Shown: one piece after another, positions 29,656 through 38,414 of the stretch | Layout: every line of letters begins with the position of its first letter | How positions within the stretch are numbered: position 1 is the first letter of the stretch | Virus record (IMG/VR): IMGVR_UViG_3300027714_000028 | Location: 1 to 47,202 of that record | Source of the DNA: a virus | Length of the DNA stretch: 47,202 nt | Strand: one strand, 5' to 3' | Translations under genes and position numbers: made by a program | Notes under the pieces: model-generated | What the model was told of the DNA's origin: nothing | The model's database searches: none | The model's input: only the letters and a program-made list of their open reading frames with translations

Positions 29656-30124
29656 CTAAATCACTATCTCTAGGAACTATAGACCATCTACCAAATGATA
29701 CAACTGCACTATGTGCAAGAAAAATTTTCCAAGATGGTATACTAGGATTAGAATCTTTCATGGCCATCAAGAATACGTCATCTGCTGCTTTCTTTGCCTT
29801 ACTAACTGTTTCTGGATTTTCACCACCAAGACTTTTACTTGATTTCCTACGGTATTGACGAATTCTTAAATATAGAAGATCATGAATAATTGCAGCTCGT
29901 GCAATGTCCCAAGGTGCAATCATAGTCCAAAGAAATTTAGGTGTAGATGCAAGATCAGTTTTAAATCCAGCATAACAAGTAATTTTGTTGTCAGGTGCCT
30001 TAACCCCAACATCCATAAGAGCACTAATATTAATTTTATCATTTTGATATGATAATGCTCTAGATAAAATCCATTGTTTAGGTGGATTATATTCTGCTTG
30101 TATTTTGTTATTAAAAGTTCCCAA
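29648..30124 (-). CDS. DUF1353-like protein, 158 aa
   Basis: The sequence GFKTDLASTPKFLW followed by RAAIIHDLLYLR is the conserved core of DUF1353, found in many phage structural regions. The conserved Asp and His-Asp suggest a metal or catalytic site. Function unknown. Confidence 0.75.
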   Translation of the reverse strand: MGTFNNKIQAEYNPPKQWILSRALSYQNDKINISALMDVGVKAPDNKITCYAGFKTDLASTPKFLWTMIAPWDIARAAIIHDLLYLRIRQYRRKSSKSLGGENPETVSKAKKAADDVFLMAMKDSNPSIPSWKIFLAHSAVVSFGRWSIVPRDSDLDV

Positions 30125-30159
30125 TTTAAATTTCCTTACAATTTTTATTTCGTTTAAAC

Positions 30160-30675
30160 TTACTTAGCTTCAAGTTCAAGTTTAAGTTCTTCAATCATAC
30201 GAGATTTAGTTTTTCTACGATCAAGTTCTATACCACGCTCAAGGGCCCAATCATCAAGTTTTTTCTTAGACATTTTTTTAAAGTTTGGAAGTTCTTCTTC
30301 TTCTTTATCCTCATCGTGAGAATGTTTACCTTCGTGTGGGTGAGAATGTACTGTGCCATCTTCGTGCTCATGTTCGTCTTTATTATCCTCAACTTGTAAA
30401 GTTGGAGCAGAAAAATCTAAGTCTCCCATATACCTTTTAAATTTAATATCACTATCAGTGTCTTCACCCATATCACTTACTTTATATTCTCCACTTTCTA
30501 CACCAGATGTAATAACTCCATCTACAACTTTTGCAATAATAGACTTTCTATCAGCACGTATGTTTTTAATTTCAACATTAATTTCTTTAGCTTTCTCAAT
30601 TAAAAATTGAGTTGTAAATTTTGCGTCACTATTCCACTCTTGGATAATTGACCACCTTAAATCTGCATAATTCAT
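30160..30675 (-). CDS. Protein with His/Asp-rich segment and SAP-like end, 171 aa
   Basis: The N-terminus is helical. Residues about 95-128 are packed with His, Asp and Glu (DEHEHEDGTVHSHPHEGKHS), probably metal binding. The C-terminus (KMSKKKLDDWALERGIELD then a basic helix) resembles a SAP or Rho-N type DNA-binding helix pair. It overlaps the o-spanin-like gene by four bases. Function unknown. Confidence 0.6.
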   Translation of the reverse strand: MNYADLRWSIIQEWNSDAKFTTQFLIEKAKEINVEIKNIRADRKSIIAKVVDGVITSGVESGEYKVSDMGEDTDSDIKFKRYMGDLDFSAPTLQVEDNKDEHEHEDGTVHSHPHEGKHSHDEDKEEEELPNFKKMSKKKLDDWALERGIELDRRKTKSRMIEELKLELEAK

Positions 30676-31064
30676 TTCTTTACTCCTTCTTTCACTTTTG
30701 GTTTTATGGCATCTTCATAATATACAATAATTGATTTTTGCTGTTCGATATATCTTTTAATCTCTGCCATATTCAAAGCAAGAGTTTCATAATCTCTTAC
30801 ACTTATAACATATGCAACTAGAGGATCACCATTTTCTTTTTGGAAAGCTGCTTTAAACTCTTTAAAGTTTTCTTCCGTAACAACCCACCACCTCATATTA
30901 GTGTTCATTCTAATTTTAGGAGGCCTGTTCTGTGGTGGTATTTGTCTTTCTACCTCTACAGTTTTAACTTCAATTTGTTTTAGTGGATTCCAAGTCGAAC
31001 AACTACTTAATATCAGGGATACTAGTAGTAGACTCGAAACTTTCCAATAATCTTTTACTTGCAT
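30672..31064 (-). CDS. o-spanin-like lipoprotein (Rz1 type)
   Basis: Signal with lipobox LSSC (Cys22) followed by a Pro-rich stretch (RQIPPQNRPPK) and a soluble helical domain. Its first 62 bases lie inside the end of the i-spanin-like gene in another frame, the usual overlapping arrangement of Rz/Rz1. At 130 residues it is longer than most o-spanins. Together they would fuse the inner and outer membranes at lysis. Confidence 0.65.
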   Translation of the reverse strand: MQVKDYWKVSSLLLVSLILSSCSTWNPLKQIEVKTVEVERQIPPQNRPPKIRMNTNMRWWVVTEENFKEFKAAFQKENGDPLVAYVISVRDYETLALNMAEIKRYIEQQKSIIVYYEDAIKPKVKEGVKK

Positions 31065-31392
31065 TGTTTATCTTCTTTTCCCAGACGGCAGGTTCTTCTG
31101 CACTTAATTTTTTCAAATTAATTTTACGTAGTTTAGTTAACAGATTATTCTTATATTTAGTTGCCTGTACCAACTTAACATTCAGTTCACTATTTAGTTG
31201 TTGAAACTTCTTTGCATCTGCAATAAGAGTGTCAATAGTATTACTTTGTGTTTTTGTAGCCAATTCTAGTTTTGCACTATTCTCTGTGAGAGTGGCAATA
31301 CGTGCTTGTGTGTCTTTGTAGTAATAGAAACCACCATAGACAACACCACCTACAAGACCAAGAACTGCTATTAGTATATAAACTTTTATCAT
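31003..31392 (-). CDS. i-spanin-like protein (Rz type)
   Basis: One N-terminal transmembrane helix (VYILIAVLGLVGGVVYGGFY) followed by a long coiled coil to about residue 100. Overlaps the lipoprotein gene. The layout is typical of inner-membrane spanins. Confidence 0.7.
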   Translation of the reverse strand: MIKVYILIAVLGLVGGVVYGGFYYYKDTQARIATLTENSAKLELATKTQSNTIDTLIADAKKFQQLNSELNVKLVQATKYKNNLLTKLRKINLKKLSAEEPAVWEKKINNASKRLLESFESTTSIPDIK

Positions 31393-31409
31393 TTTAAATA
31401 ATTAAATCC

Positions 31410-33797
31410 TTATGCTAAAACTAAGAAATCTGAGCTTGGTTGGAAAAATACAACATCAGCAGTAGCGGCGTAACCAACTGCTCTAACAATATCTCCAGAA
31501 CCCGTAGGCTTTGTATGTGTCATGGCCCCAAGAGTGCCACTAACATAAAGTGCTGCTCCTGGCGTAAAGTTAAATGTATCATCTCGTACAAACGATCCCG
31601 GCAATGCTACATTTACTGATGATCCACTGTCTGCTGCTGCTAAAGCAATACCCAACATATTTATGCTTGTTCCAGTTGCATCTGCATCAGCTTCTAACCA
31701 TGTAGAAGAACTACCCAAAAACACTAAATCAAAAGCAGCGACTGCATATCCAGCATTAAACGTACTAGTCTGCGGCCCTGTTGCTGTGTGATCTGATGGT
31801 GGTGTACCATCTAATTGGTGTGGTGCTTGAAGACCAGCTAAACTAAAGTGTTCTGCGTCAATAGAACCGTCTATATATTCATCACTATCGATAGAGTTTG
31901 CAGGCATAACTGGAATTTGTGAAAAGGTAACTACACCATTAGAAGCAATAGCAATAGCGTCAGCATCCCCAACTGAACCAATTTGTCCAGCATTAGCAAC
32001 TGTAATACCACCACTGTGAATGTCTCTACCAGTAAAAGTTGCAACACCATCAACTTGAAGTGTAGTTGAAAAATCTACAGCACTACCAACAAATAATTTT
32101 TTAGCAATACTGGCGCCACCTTCAGTTCTTAATGCACCTGTATCACCTGTATCATTACTAGAATCAGTAGCGTCTGTTATATCAACAACACCAGTTGTTG
32201 TTATTGCAACTGTTGTAAGAGCACCAGCAACATCAACTGCTCCAGAATAGTCACCTGTTGCGGCGTCTATCTCACCAGTAATAGTTAAGTTTCTTATGCC
32301 CGTATAATCTAGATTTGAATCAAGGATAACTGCTTTACTAGCAATTGCAGTTCCTACTGCCGTACTACCTAAATCTAAAGCATTAATTTCTCCAACAACA
32401 ACTGTTGCACCGTCTAATTTATTTAATTCTTCTGGAGTTGAAGTAATTGCAGTTGCTGAAGCAGCAGCTAAAACAGGAAGTGTTCCTGATACATTAGGTA
32501 GAGATATTGTTCTATCACCAGTAGCATCTATAGATGTTAATGTCGTTTCATGAGCATCTGCTGTAGAACCCTCAAATATAACCGCATTATTAGCATCCAT
32601 AGTAACAGAATTTACAGTACTAAATGTACCACTTACAGAAATATTAGTAGCAGAAAGAGTACCTGTGCTTGGGTTGTATTTTAAATCTCCATCTGATTCT
32701 AAACCTAAGTTACCACCATCTAAGTCTCCACCAGCAGTAAATATAATAGCGTTATTTTCATTTGTTGATTCATTGTCCGTAATGACAACTGTTGTTGCTA
32801 GTGTGGCTGTATCAGCATTACCTGTAACGTCACCTGTTATATCACCAACAAATGCAGTTGATGTAATACTTGTTGCTCCAGTAACCACACCAGCATCAAT
32901 AATAATAGTACCATCAAGAACAATCTGTTGACCACTTAGTGGTGTAATTAACAAGTCAGTACCAGCAGTTGAACTTAATGTATTACCATTAATGTTGAGA
33001 TTGTCTACCTGTAATGCAGTTAATGTACCAACACTTGTAATATTTGTTTGTGCGGCAGTTGTTAGTGTGACATCAGCAACATAGGTTTTAATTCGTGATG
33101 CAGCTGTTTTCCTATTTGTGCCACCAGCACCGTCATCTATAACCAATAAGTCTGCATCAACGATTGCAGCACCAATATCTGTACCACCGTCTATATCAAG
33201 TTTACTTAATGCTAAAGTAGTAACAGAACCAGCCTCTCCACCAATAAACTTACCATCTGAAGCTCTAAATTGTAGAAACTCACCATCAGATAAATCTTCT
33301 ACATCATTTGCATCAGCAATACTACCAATACCACCACCCCCACTAGAAGCAAATCCTACCTTCTGAAGATGTTCATTAATTTTTACTTTAAAATCGGCAA
33401 GTTCTTTATTTAATGCTGGTTCATCTTTGAAGGGTTCTGGATAATCTTTTGCTACTGGAATAAATTCTCTAGGAAGATATGTATTAATTGCTTGTTCTCG
33501 TACAGTATTCATATCTTTTATTTTGGGTTTAAATGCATTTGTAAGAGATTCAGTAACAAACTTATTTCTTTTTTCTGAGTTTTGTTCTTTTATAACTCTT
33601 TGGTGTTCGTCTTCTACTGCTCTTTGTATTCTTGCATTTTCAGCAATCCCTGCAAGTTCTGCTTCGTGTTCTTTTTGTTTTCTCTCTGCAACTTGCCTGT
33701 CTTCTGCACGTTTGAAGGAACCAAAGGTTATTGCTTTCCTTTTGGCCTTATGTTCTGGTTTTTCTGTTTTTGTGACAAGTTCAGTTATTTTTTTCAT
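31410..33797 (-). CDS. Fiber-like virion protein, 795 aa
   Basis: Residues 1-150 are a charged, helical stalk-attachment region; a Gly hinge (SSGGGGIGS) leads into a long beta-repeat body with repeated short motifs of the kind TTLxVDGxATFxG, GALTTVAITTTGVVDIT and NDLxDGEFLQFRAS. The segment DGKFIGGEAGSVTTLALSKLD is one I recall in marine phage tail-fiber-like proteins. It is probably a tail fiber or whisker component. Downstream of the gene cluster 33.8-35.6 kb, read with it. Confidence 0.75.
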   Translation of the reverse strand: MKKITELVTKTEKPEHKAKRKAITFGSFKRAEDRQVAERKQKEHEAELAGIAENARIQRAVEDEHQRVIKEQNSEKRNKFVTESLTNAFKPKIKDMNTVREQAINTYLPREFIPVAKDYPEPFKDEPALNKELADFKVKINEHLQKVGFASSGGGGIGSIADANDVEDLSDGEFLQFRASDGKFIGGEAGSVTTLALSKLDIDGGTDIGAAIVDADLLVIDDGAGGTNRKTAASRIKTYVADVTLTTAAQTNITSVGTLTALQVDNLNINGNTLSSTAGTDLLITPLSGQQIVLDGTIIIDAGVVTGATSITSTAFVGDITGDVTGNADTATLATTVVITDNESTNENNAIIFTAGGDLDGGNLGLESDGDLKYNPSTGTLSATNISVSGTFSTVNSVTMDANNAVIFEGSTADAHETTLTSIDATGDRTISLPNVSGTLPVLAAASATAITSTPEELNKLDGATVVVGEINALDLGSTAVGTAIASKAVILDSNLDYTGIRNLTITGEIDAATGDYSGAVDVAGALTTVAITTTGVVDITDATDSSNDTGDTGALRTEGGASIAKKLFVGSAVDFSTTLQVDGVATFTGRDIHSGGITVANAGQIGSVGDADAIAIASNGVVTFSQIPVMPANSIDSDEYIDGSIDAEHFSLAGLQAPHQLDGTPPSDHTATGPQTSTFNAGYAVAAFDLVFLGSSSTWLEADADATGTSINMLGIALAAADSGSSVNVALPGSFVRDDTFNFTPGAALYVSGTLGAMTHTKPTGSGDIVRAVGYAATADVVFFQPSSDFLVLA

Positions 33798-34173
33798 CAG
33801 ACTTTATCTTTTTCTTACTAACTTTTTTTTTCTTTTTTGCAGAAGTAATATCTGCCATATCTGCTGTTGGACGCATTGCACCAATAGCACCAGCACCATA
33901 AGTCATTTCAGATACTATAGATTCTGTAAACTTATCACGTTTATTTCTTGCTTCTTGTCTTTTTAAACGAGCAGTTTCTAATCTTTCACGATGTTGACGA
34001 TATGCTTTAGATCGACCATCAATGAGTGGTTGTTTTTTCCTTTTCTTTACGCCTGGTTCTCCCATAGGGCCGACACCAAGACCAGCAACACTTCCAGAAC
34101 CAGATGAATTTGTTGGAGCATCTTCTCCTATTTCTGAACCATTAAAGGGAGAAATTTCATTCCATCTTTTCAT
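33781..34173 (-). CDS. Small virion-associated protein, 130 aa
   Basis: N-terminus includes the stretch GEDAPTNSSGSGSVAGLGVG and EPGVKKRKK, which I recall from marine T4-like phages next to the fiber-like gene. The rest is Arg/Lys-rich. A candidate prohead-protease site (IGE, residues 15-17) is present. Function unknown. Confidence 0.6.
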   Translation of the reverse strand: MKRWNEISPFNGSEIGEDAPTNSSGSGSVAGLGVGPMGEPGVKKRKKQPLIDGRSKAYRQHRERLETARLKRQEARNKRDKFTESIVSEMTYGAGAIGAMRPTADMADITSAKKKKKVSKKKIKSDEKNN

Positions 34174-34790
34174 TTTATGTCCTCCAAACTAACGTATATT
34201 TTTTCTTTACTTTTCATATGAATAACTGGAAATATCTCTACTCCCAAAATAGTATCTACTGGTGGTTCATCTTCAAATACCTCAACCTTATCACCAATCT
34301 TTGCAGTTAATTCTTCTTCCTCTTTATTTAGAATATCATTGACTAGAGTATATTCACCCTTTGGTAATACCTCACCAAATCCAATAACATCTTCATTTAT
34401 AGTGTTATCTATTTCACAACCCTGTTCTTTTAGATACTTCATAAATTCTTTTTCGAACATATCTGGATCGTCTACCGATTCCTTAAATGTATCTTTGAGG
34501 AGAAATAGTGCTGCAGCATAAGTACCAACCTTTGTTCTTAGGCCAGGAACTTTAGAGAAAATCTTTTTTATGTTGAATATGAGTTTATGCAGAATGGTAT
34601 AAGCGTTCTTCTCTGCTGTAGTTCCAAGTGTAGCAGGTTTTGTTTGCCGAACTCCACCAACAGGATCAGGCATAACACGATTACCTTTTTCATCAATAAT
34701 ACCAAGCTTGAAAGCATCAGTTTTATTAAAAGGTGTTGTTAACAACTTTATAAATCTGTAGGTTACAAATAAATCTACCGCTCTTCCCAT
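34170..34790 (-). CDS. Conserved marine T4-like phage protein, 206 aa
   Basis: Opens MGRAVDLFVTYRFIKLLTTP followed by FNKTDAFKLGIIDE and the helical SYAAALFLL-like segment (TYAAALFLLKDTFKES), a pattern I recall from cyanophages in the head/tail region. The C-terminal half is acidic. No function known. Confidence 0.65.
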   Translation of the reverse strand: MGRAVDLFVTYRFIKLLTTPFNKTDAFKLGIIDEKGNRVMPDPVGGVRQTKPATLGTTAEKNAYTILHKLIFNIKKIFSKVPGLRTKVGTYAAALFLLKDTFKESVDDPDMFEKEFMKYLKEQGCEIDNTINEDVIGFGEVLPKGEYTLVNDILNKEEEELTAKIGDKVEVFEDEPPVDTILGVEIFPVIHMKSKEKIYVSLEDIK

Positions 34791-35152
34791 TACAGTTTCC
34801 TTAAAATATCTAGAACCTCTTGGTTCATAATTACATTTGGTAACTCATCATCTCTTATAATATTTAGATACAATAAAAAAGACTTGAGTGTTCCCCAATA
34901 CTCTGTTTGTATCTTAAAGAGTATCAGTGTCACGCAAGCCTCGGGCCCAAATAAATTTGTCAAAACAATGATATGGTTAAGTAAAAGTCTCTCTTTAAGA
35001 ATACCAGAATCTTTATGTTTTCTTAAAAGACGTTTAATATACTTAAACCTCTTCATATCATCATGAAACTCTTTTTCACCTTCACACTGTGGATTATCAT
35101 AATGTTTAATTGCAAACATCATGACGTTCTCAGTCTTTATGTTTTCATACAT
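34790..35152 (-). CDS. Conserved phage protein, 120 aa
   Basis: The pattern NVMMFAIKHYDNPQCEGEKEF and RLLLNHIIVLTNLFGPEA is recalled from T4-like cyanophages, where it sits between the 206-aa type gene and a small virion gene as here. Helical and soluble. No function known. Confidence 0.65.
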   Translation of the reverse strand: MYENIKTENVMMFAIKHYDNPQCEGEKEFHDDMKRFKYIKRLLRKHKDSGILKERLLLNHIIVLTNLFGPEACVTLILFKIQTEYWGTLKSFLLYLNIIRDDELPNVIMNQEVLDILRKL

Positions 35153-35590
35153 TTATTTAATACTAGCACGCAACCTACATTGATTAGTGTCAGTTGTTTC
35201 ATAAGTTATATTAAGGGATAATCCCCCTTCAATTGTGTTAGATAATCCATCGTCATTAATAAATTGATCATGTGGAGTATCTATATCTTTACCAAAACGT
35301 CCACCAAATAGTGTAAGAGGTAAATCCATAGAGCCACTTTGTTCAATCATAATATCATCAGATAAAGAAGCAAATGTAAGACCAATATTATTCAAAGAAC
35401 CACGAATACGTGTAAGGGCAGACATAGGATCAATTAAATCCTCTGCTACATATGATCCAATGATTGCATTAATTTTCTTTATAACAGACGGACTAAAAGA
35501 ACCACTTGCTGGGTTTCTTCCAAAAACTGCTTGAACTCCTGCGCCAGGTATTGGGCCGTTTTCTGCAATTACTTGTTTAAATTTCTTCAT
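35153..35590 (-). CDS. Virion protein with capsid-targeting-like N-terminus, 145 aa
   Basis: Starts MKKFKQVIAE, strikingly like the T4 internal-protein targeting peptide MKTYQEFIAE that prohead protease removes. The mature part begins NGPIPGAGVQAVFG, is Gly/Ser/Asp-rich and probably beta. A head-associated role is inferred. The start overlaps the stop of the 46-aa gene (ATGA). Confidence 0.6.
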   Translation of the reverse strand: MKKFKQVIAENGPIPGAGVQAVFGRNPASGSFSPSVIKKINAIIGSYVAEDLIDPMSALTRIRGSLNNIGLTFASLSDDIMIEQSGSMDLPLTLFGGRFGKDIDTPHDQFINDDGLSNTIEGGLSLNITYETTDTNQCRLRASIK

Positions 35591-35727
35591 TTTTTTTCTT
35601 CCTCTATATCTGTAGGAACTTGATCTCTAATCTGTTCTTCTAGAAATTGAGGCTCTTTCTTTTTTTCAAATAACTTTTTAATAGGTTTTACAATATTACC
35701 TACATTTACTTCCGAAAGAACTTCCAT
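35587..35727 (-). CDS. Small hypothetical protein, 46 aa
   Basis: ATG with a GGAGAAA ribosome site; ends in an ATGA overlap with the next gene. The N-terminus MEVLSE carries an LxE motif at residues 4-6, a possible short protease-cut leader. The rest is charged and Glu/Lys-rich. Confidence 0.6.
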   Translation of the reverse strand: MEVLSEVNVGNIVKPIKKLFEKKKEPQFLEEQIRDQVPTDIEEEKK

Positions 35728-35749
35728 TTTTTTCTCCATTAATAAAATA

Positions 35750-35773
35750 GTGAGGGGGAAAAATCCCCCTCAC
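35750..35773 (-). terminator. Strong intrinsic terminator
   Basis: Perfect 10-bp stem GTGAGGGGGA/TCCCCCTCAC with a 4-nt loop, then TATTTTATT on the minus strand, just after the stop of the small virion gene. Confidence 0.9.
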
Positions 35774-35785
35774 CATAAAACGATA

Positions 35786-36271
35786 TTAGGAAATATCGAT
35801 AGTTGTTAGACCTGTATAGTTCGTAACAGCTTCGTTACGTGCAAGAGCAAGAAGAGCCCATGCTGCACCACTCCACAGGATGTTGCCTGTTTCACCAACT
35901 GTTTGGAAGGTGTAAGTTACACCGCCACCAAGAGTTGTTGTAAGATCAACGTCAACAGCGTTCGAAACATCAAGAGTTACAAAAGTACGCAATTGACCTA
36001 CGTTTGTTGAGTTAGCAAGTGTTGTCTGGCAAGTAGCATTTGCACCCGAAAGGATTGAAATTGCTTCTGTCAGAGCAAGAGCACCGTTAGCTGTATACGT
36101 TACAACACTGTTTAAACCCAAGAATGTTGGGACTGCGTTGAAAACGCTTGTTACTGCGATTTTCTTGTTAATAGGTGTTCCTGCGGGATCATCGATCACA
36201 TGGAACAAGTCAGCTCCAGCAAGTGAACCACTTGCGAGTGCTGTTAGGGCCGTAATTTTCTTATCTGCCAT
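35786..36271 (-). CDS. Small, probably abundant virion protein, 161 aa
   Basis: The start (MADKKITALTALASGSLAGA) and beta-rich, Gly/Thr/Ala-rich body resemble small virion proteins I recall from marine phages (head decoration or fiber tip; cannot tell which). Codon use is more GC-rich than the neighbours, as expected for a heavily expressed gene. It is bounded on both sides by terminators, so it forms its own unit, yet I see no promoter between it and the upstream terminator. Confidence 0.6.
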   Translation of the reverse strand: MADKKITALTALASGSLAGADLFHVIDDPAGTPINKKIAVTSVFNAVPTFLGLNSVVTYTANGALALTEAISILSGANATCQTTLANSTNVGQLRTFVTLDVSNAVDVDLTTTLGGGVTYTFQTVGETGNILWSGAAWALLALARNEAVTNYTGLTTIDIS

Positions 36272-36290
36272 TTTTTTTGTCCTTATAAAA

Positions 36291-36306
36291 ACCCCGTAAT
36301 TGGGGT
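36291..36306 (-). terminator. Intrinsic terminator upstream of the small virion gene
   Basis: Stem ACCCC/GGGGT with a 6-nt loop and a T5 tract (CGGGGTTTTTAT) on the minus strand, after the stop of the 76-aa gene. Confidence 0.65.
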
Positions 36307-36321
36307 AAATTACTGTAGATA

Positions 36322-36552
36322 TTAACTTTCGTTATTCTCTACATCACTATCTGAGTCAGAAACCAAGTCTGGCTCATCATCATCAATTCCTTTAAGAAAA
36401 TGATCACATTGTTGTAAAGCACCCGTAAGTGCATTAATTAATGCAACATCTTCTTTTTTCTTGACTTCGTATTCAGACAGCCTACTTTTGACTGTCTGAA
36501 TATCGTTATTAATTACTTCTTTACGTTCTTCAATTTCTTCTTTACTAATCAT
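36322..36552 (-). CDS. Small coiled-coil protein, 76 aa
   Basis: Residues 1-45 are a charged coiled coil (MISKEEIEERKEVINNDIQT), then a helix with one cysteine and an acidic Asp/Ser-rich tail. Preceded by an AAGGTG ribosome site and a TATAAATA late promoter. Probably a virion or assembly protein; function unknown. Confidence 0.6.
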   Translation of the reverse strand: MISKEEIEERKEVINNDIQTVKSRLSEYEVKKKEDVALINALTGALQQCDHFLKGIDDDEPDLVSDSDSDVENNES

Positions 36553-36594
36553 ATATTCACCTTTTTATTTAATGATCTATTTATTGTATAATGT

Positions 36595-36602
36595 TATTTA
36601 TA
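36595..36602 (-). promoter_or_regulatory. T4-type late promoter
   Basis: TATAAATA, about 43 bases upstream of the 76-aa gene and just after the stop of the 409-aa gene. Confidence 0.65.
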
Positions 36603-36610
36603 CAGTTTTA

Positions 36611-37840
36611 TTAAGTGGTTGTGATACCATTCAATACTCTAGCTGTTCCACTTGTTGAACCGATTTCGTCAAATACAGCAATATCTGTAGAACCAAGTTC
36701 TGCAAGTAACCTATCTCCAGCATTAGCTGCAGTATCCATAACGATACAATCTTCACCAAGATCGTGATCATCAGTTCCATCTTCCAGAAGTCCAACAAAG
36801 ATTTCTGTATCACCACCTGTTTTAGTAACACCAGTAATATCAGCAGTAGTCTTAGCTTCACCCTCAACTGTAAAGTCGATAGCGTCAGCAGTAACTTCTT
36901 CACCACCGTTTGCTGAGAACAACAAGACTATATCGGTTGCAATTGTAACTGCTTCAGAAACCGTAAATGAAGTTTGTGATGCAACAGCAGTAATAGTAAG
37001 TGTATTATCTGTACTAATTCCTGTGGCACCAAGGCTATCAGATATAGATGCTGTAGCTACAGTTTTTACTGTAACTGTTTGACCAGCTGTAATAGCAGTA
37101 GAAGCACCAGAAGCAACTCCATCAACGACAATTGTTGTAGATGCAGTAACCGCACCGTTAGTAGTCATAACACCACCAGCAGTACTGTCAAGAATAATTG
37201 CGTCTTGACCATCAGCTGTTGCAGTTCCTTCTTGTTTAATTCCAAGAACAGAAGTTCCATCTTCTCTGTTTAATGCAGAAGTACCAGCAAAAATAATACC
37301 TGTACTTGTTGCATCATCACCAACACCGTCACCGTTAAATCCAATGAAACCAGCATCAGCTGCTTGTAGTTTTCCACGGAACACTAGTGAGTTGGTTCCA
37401 GTACCAGAGAAGTACTGAGCAGCAATTGTGTTGTCTTCAACCATATCAGTTGCACCGATACGAGACAATAGAATGAATGCTTTGTTTGTGATAACCTGAT
37501 CTTCTGTTGCGGCAGCAGATGTAATATCAACTGGCTCTTCAAAGTTAACAGTGATATCGAATAAAGCACCATCAGCATATGCGCCGTCTGTCCATCCGAT
37601 AGACCTTACGTTAACAGAACCACCAATTACACCACCCTGTAAACCAGAGATGGCAATTAAAATTTCTGGATCAGCATCATTATTATCATTTCCAGATGCA
37701 GCAAGGCCAGGAGCTAATGCCCAACCCCCTTTGTTTGTTACTATGTCCGATATTGCTCCGTTATTTCCAGATGCATTTCCATCTTCGGAGTAGTTTTTAG
37801 GACGCGATGCAGCAGCAGCTGTATTTGACCATAAACCCAT
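36611..37840 (-). CDS. Structural protein, 409 aa
   Basis: Starts MGLWSNTAAAASRPKNYSED; a Gly/Asn/Asp-rich front is followed by a beta-rich, Thr/Ala/Val body with repeats such as TVKTVATASISDSLGATG and SDSLGAT-type turns. The composition is that of a virion protein (fiber, whisker or head fiber). It has its own late promoter and a strong AAAGGAG ribosome site. I cannot name the family. Confidence 0.65.
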   Translation of the reverse strand: MGLWSNTAAAASRPKNYSEDGNASGNNGAISDIVTNKGGWALAPGLAASGNDNNDADPEILIAISGLQGGVIGGSVNVRSIGWTDGAYADGALFDITVNFEEPVDITSAAATEDQVITNKAFILLSRIGATDMVEDNTIAAQYFSGTGTNSLVFRGKLQAADAGFIGFNGDGVGDDATSTGIIFAGTSALNREDGTSVLGIKQEGTATADGQDAIILDSTAGGVMTTNGAVTASTTIVVDGVASGASTAITAGQTVTVKTVATASISDSLGATGISTDNTLTITAVASQTSFTVSEAVTIATDIVLLFSANGGEEVTADAIDFTVEGEAKTTADITGVTKTGGDTEIFVGLLEDGTDDHDLGEDCIVMDTAANAGDRLLAELGSTDIAVFDEIGSTSGTARVLNGITTT

Positions 37841-37879
37841 TTTTATTCTCCTTTAATCATTAAAGATTATGTTTCTTTC

Positions 37880-37887
37880 TATTTATA
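37880..37887 (-). promoter_or_regulatory. T4-type late promoter
   Basis: TATAAATA about 40 bases before the 409-aa structural gene. Confidence 0.7.
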
Positions 37888-37895
37888 AATCTATA

Positions 37896-38411
37896 CTACT
37901 TGAAACCTAAAGATTTCAATTTGTTTATGGTTTTTCCTACATCTGTGTGATGTACGCCAATTCCACCCTTTGCTTCCCACTCATTAATATTTTTAATATA
38001 ATCATCTATTAATATATTTGGTTCACCATCTTCTTTTGCATAAGCTTGTTTTTGTGCTCTTTTAACTAATTTTATTTTATAATTATTAATATTAGTATTT
38101 TTTCTTAACCACCTTATCTTACCACTCTTAGATGATGGGTCTTTAGTACTAAAAGCAGATAATATTAAAGGATCATATCTACCAATAAATTTATATAACC
38201 TTTTTGCATTTGGCATCCAATCTAAATTTGCCCAAAAATCTTTTGTCTGGGTTATCTTATTCCAGCGTTCAGCTTTATCAATTGATGCGAAATCCCCACC
38301 AATAACATCTTCAGCGCCTTTTATAAAATCTACAAGAACATTATCCATATCACAGTAAATAAGAGGTAATTTGTCATTTGAAACTTCTAGTAAGTTTAAC
38401 AAGTCTTTCAT
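37896..38411 (-). CDS. HAD-like 5'-nucleotidase with capsid-targeting-like N-terminus
   Basis: The catalytic motif is CDMDNVLVDF (residues 20-29; the DxD of HAD phosphatases) and the metal motif is NILIDDYIKNINEWE near residues 132-146, as in 5'(3')-deoxyribonucleotidases. A conserved Lys lies between (KLVKRAQKQ). The first nine residues, MKDLLNLLE, precede a Val like the leaders of neighbouring genes, so the enzyme may be packaged in the head and trimmed. Lies in the virion gene region rather than with nucleotide-metabolism genes. Confidence 0.75.
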   Translation of the reverse strand: MKDLLNLLEVSNDKLPLIYCDMDNVLVDFIKGAEDVIGGDFASIDKAERWNKITQTKDFWANLDWMPNAKRLYKFIGRYDPLILSAFSTKDPSSKSGKIRWLRKNTNINNYKIKLVKRAQKQAYAKEDGEPNILIDDYIKNINEWEAKGGIGVHHTDVGKTINKLKSLGFK

Positions 38412-38414
38412 AAA

